DNA from: an uncultured Bacteroidales bacterium | Lineage (GTDB): Bacteria > Bacteroidota > Bacteroidia > Bacteroidales > UBA932 | DNA length: 35,546 nt | Direction: 5' to 3' | NCBI GenBank assembly: GCA_900321655.1 | Contig: ONWU01000028.1 | Span: 1 to 35,546 of the forward strand | Shown here: positions 33,657 through 35,546 of the stretch, piece by piece | How the letters are laid out: every line of letters starts with the position of its first letter | How positions within the stretch are numbered: position 1 is the first letter of the stretch | Notes under the pieces: generated by a model | Databases searched by the model: none | What the model saw: only the letters and a program-made list of their open reading frames with translations | Told to the model about the DNA's origin: nothing | Position numbers and translations under genes: made by a program

Positions 33657-34916
33657 ATGACACAGAAAATAAGCGCAAAAGTAGTGTTCATAGCCCTGGT
33701 AGCAGCCCTGGGCGGCATCCTGTTCGGCTATGACACAGCTGTTATCTCCGGCACCACCGAGGTGGTGAAGTCGCAGTTCGGCCTCACCACCGGAGGTGAG
33801 GGCTGGTATGTGGGATGCGCCCTCATCGGTTCCATCGCCGGTGTGCTGGTAGCCGGAATGTTGTCGGATTTCCTGGGCCGCAAGAAGACGATGCTCATAT
33901 CGGCCGTCCTCTTTTCCATATCGGCCATCGGATGTGCCTTCAGCCAGGATTTCACCCAGCTGGTGATCTACCGCATCGTGGGCGGCTTCGGCATTGGCAT
34001 TGTCTCCATCGTCTCGCCGGTGTACATCTCCGAGGTGGCACCGGCCGAGGTGAGGGGCACTATGGTGAGCCTCTACCAGCTGTTTATCACCATCGGCTTC
34101 CTGCTGGCCTACCTGGCCAACTACCTCATCCTGAAAGGGACGTCGATGCCGGATTACTGGAGGCCGATGCTGGGAGCCGAAGCCATCCCGGACCTGCTTT
34201 TCCTGGTGCTCATTTTCTTCATCCCGGAAAGTCCGCGCTGGCTGGCCGTCCGCGGCCAGCGGCAGGATAACAGCGAGGCCTGGAAGGCCCTGCGGGAGAA
34301 AGGCATCCTCAAGGCCGTCCTCATCGGCAGTGCCATCGCCATCCTGGGCCAGTTTATGGGCGTGAACGCCGTGCTCTACTACGGACCCAAGATCTTTGCC
34401 GACGCCGGCTTCCCCAACCCGCTCTTCTCCACCGTGCTGGTGGGCGTGGTGAATATGCTCACCACGGTGATCGCCCTCCTGATCATAGACAAGGTGGGCC
34501 GCAAGCAGCTGGTCTGGTGGGGTGTGGGCGGAATGATCGTGTGCCTGCTGATGATCGGCCTCTACTTCCTGCCCTCCACGAACCTTCCCAATTGGTTTAT
34601 GCTCACCTTCTTCCTGCTGTACGTGTTCTGCACGGCCATCTCCATCAGCGCCGTGGTGTTCGTGCTGCTCTCGGAGATGTATCCCAACCGGGTCCGCGGC
34701 CTTGCGATGTCTATCGCCGGCCTGGCCCTCTGGGTGGGAACGTATCTGATTGGCCAGCTCACGCCCTGGATGCTGGAGAACCTCACACCGGCCGGAACCT
34801 TCTTCCTCTTTGCCTTTATGTGCCTGCCGTACCTGTGGATTATGTACAAGTACGTGCCAAACACCACCGGCAAAACACTGGAGGAGATTGAAGACTACTG
34901 GCGTGCGAAGAACTAA
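33657..34916 (+). CDS. MFS sugar porter (sugar:H+ symporter type), shortened central loop
   Basis: Inner-membrane sugar uptake protein of 419 residues with twelve hydrophobic helices. Sugar-porter signatures: GYDTAVISG (helix 1), GRKKT (loop 2-3), PVYISEVAPAEVRG, PESPRWL, GQFMGVNAVLYYGP (usual QQ replaced by GQ), DKVGRK, SEMYPNRVRG and a C-terminal GKTLEEIEDYW. Family members are normally 450-490 residues; here the cytoplasmic loop between helices 6 and 7 is only about 20 residues instead of about 60, which accounts for the difference. A weak -7-like TAACTTTA at 33630-33637 could add a local promoter. The likely cargo is the sugar released in the periplasm by the enzymes of this locus. Confidence 0.88.
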   Translation: MTQKISAKVVFIALVAALGGILFGYDTAVISGTTEVVKSQFGLTTGGEGWYVGCALIGSIAGVLVAGMLSDFLGRKKTMLISAVLFSISAIGCAFSQDFTQLVIYRIVGGFGIGIVSIVSPVYISEVAPAEVRGTMVSLYQLFITIGFLLAYLANYLILKGTSMPDYWRPMLGAEAIPDLLFLVLIFFIPESPRWLAVRGQRQDNSEAWKALREKGILKAVLIGSAIAILGQFMGVNAVLYYGPKIFADAGFPNPLFSTVLVGVVNMLTTVIALLIIDKVGRKQLVWWGVGGMIVCLLMIGLYFLPSTNLPNWFMLTFFLLYVFCTAISISAVVFVLLSEMYPNRVRGLAMSIAGLALWVGTYLIGQLTPWMLENLTPAGTFFLFAFMCLPYLWIMYKYVPNTTGKTLEEIEDYWRAKN

Positions 34917-35546
34917 CCTATCCGTCCTGCTGCTGGCAGCGCTCCTCTCCTGCGGCGGCCATCGAGGCGGCCCGCGGCGGGGCCCGGGTGCTGGTGGTGG
35001 AGGAAACGCCCTGGCTGGGCGGGATGCTCACATCGGCCGGCGTAAGCGCCATCGACGGTAACTACAGGCTGCGCGGCGGGCTGTTCGGGGAATTCACGGA
35101 TTCCCTGGCGGCCCGCTACGGCGGCTATGAAGCGCTGAAAAGCGGCTGGGTTTCCAACATCCTTTTCAATCCGCGTGTAGGGGCCGATATCCTGCGAAAT
35201 ATGGCCGATGAGGCCGGCGTGAAGCTGCGGATGGGCACTTCTCTCTGTCATTCTGAGCGCAGCGGAGACTCTCCATGGGAGCTCACCCTCTCTGACGGCA
35301 GCCACGTCAGGGCCCGCATCCTCATCGACGGGACGGAGCTGGGAGATGTGGCCGAGGCCGTGGGCGCAGCAGAGCTCCAGGACCGGGTCACGGCCCAGGA
35401 TATGACCTATGTAGCCATCGTGAAGGAATACGACCATCCCGCCCCCGCCGAAAAGCCGGAAGGCTACGACCCGGAGCTGTACCGGCACTGCTGCGACACC
35501 TGGGACAAGGAGATGATGCTTTCCTACGGCCGGCTGCCGGACGGGC
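34903..35546 (+). pseudogene. FAD-dependent oxidoreductase lipoprotein, N-terminus broken; runs off right edge
   Basis: A GTG at 34903 starts a good lipoprotein signal (RRTNLSVLLLAALLSC). From about 34958 the next frame (+1) reads AAIEAARGGARVLVVEE, then TPWLGGMLTSAGVSAIDGNY, ILFNPRVGADIL and LIDGTELGD, a family of exported FAD-dependent oxidoreductases seen in Bacteroidetes sugar loci. Between the two, the glycine-rich GxGxxG start of the FAD-binding fold is missing and the frame changes, so about 20-25 codons have been lost at TCCTGCGGCGGC. The rest stays open to the edge. The cause may be a real deletion or an assembly error. The start overlaps the MFS gene by 14 bp. Confidence 0.7.
35246..35274 (+). 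repeat. Dispersed-repeat-like sequence inside the oxidoreductase coding region
   Basis: TGTCATTCTGAGCGCAGCGG, continuing AGACTCTCC, is close to a repeat that I recall as common in intergenic DNA of many bacteria (GTCATTCTGAGCG... core). Here it lies in frame and encodes CHSERSGDSP at a point where relatives have a variable loop. No other copy is seen in this window. Confidence 0.5.

Overview
The window is chromosomal DNA from a fairly GC-rich member of the Bacteroidales, most likely an uncultured gut or rumen species. The evidence is two SusC/SusD outer-membrane pairs, many short 'MKK..C' lipoproteins, BACON, DUF5018, DUF4434 and DUF4251-type proteins, promoter elements of the Bacteroidetes type (-33 TTTG, -7 TAnnTTTG), and almost no Shine-Dalgarno sequences. 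Species cannot be named from the sequence alone.

Layout. 1-234: no protein gene, but a strong leftward promoter and structured leader that look like the start of a stable-RNA (probably rRNA) operon running off the left edge. 235-1379: a two-gene chromate-type transporter. 1442-3148: a secreted GH20 beta-N-acetylhexosaminidase, ending in a strong terminator. 3201-4637 (minus): a polysaccharide flippase, divergent from a lipoprotein cyclophilin (4682-5356). 5357-5617: a terminator and two copies of a 42-bp repeat. 5618-7325 (minus): a small secreted protein and a CobW-type GTPase. 7367-8539 (minus): an outer-membrane barrel protein; then tRNA-Ser(GGA); then a large GH9 plus polysaccharide-deacetylase fusion (8705-11158, minus). 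11244-12397: an ATPase gene knocked out of frame by a perfect 20-bp tandem duplication.

12461-18886 (minus) is a four-gene SusC-SusD-lipoprotein-DUF4251 operon with no enzyme. 19086-21383 (minus) holds a ROK-family repressor and a Tat-exported DUF4434 TIM-barrel protein. Divergent from them, 21563-35546 (plus) is a tightly packed operon: N-acylglucosamine 2-epimerase, SusC, SusD, DUF5018 lipoprotein, phosphodiester glycosidase (NAGPA family), GHL10-type glycosidase, triple-BACON lipoprotein, MFS sugar porter, and an FAD-dependent oxidoreductase that is broken near its N-terminus and cut by the right edge.

How it fits together (inference): the right-hand locus looks like a polysaccharide-utilisation locus for an amino-sugar glycan, possibly one with GlcNAc in phosphodiester linkage. 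Surface lipoproteins and SusCD bind and import it, the NAGPA, GHL10 and DUF4434 enzymes cut it, the MFS protein takes up the sugar, the epimerase interconverts GlcNAc and ManNAc, and the ROK protein is the likely sensor. The GH20 enzyme at the left could take part.

Two sequence-level signals stand out. The heptamer ATCGGCC/GGCCGAT occurs about 50 times (counted by eye; about 4 expected by chance at uniform composition), often by using rare codons, yet is absent from the 6.6-kb first SusCD operon. Recent lesions (20-bp duplication, lost Rossmann motif) sit in two otherwise intact genes.
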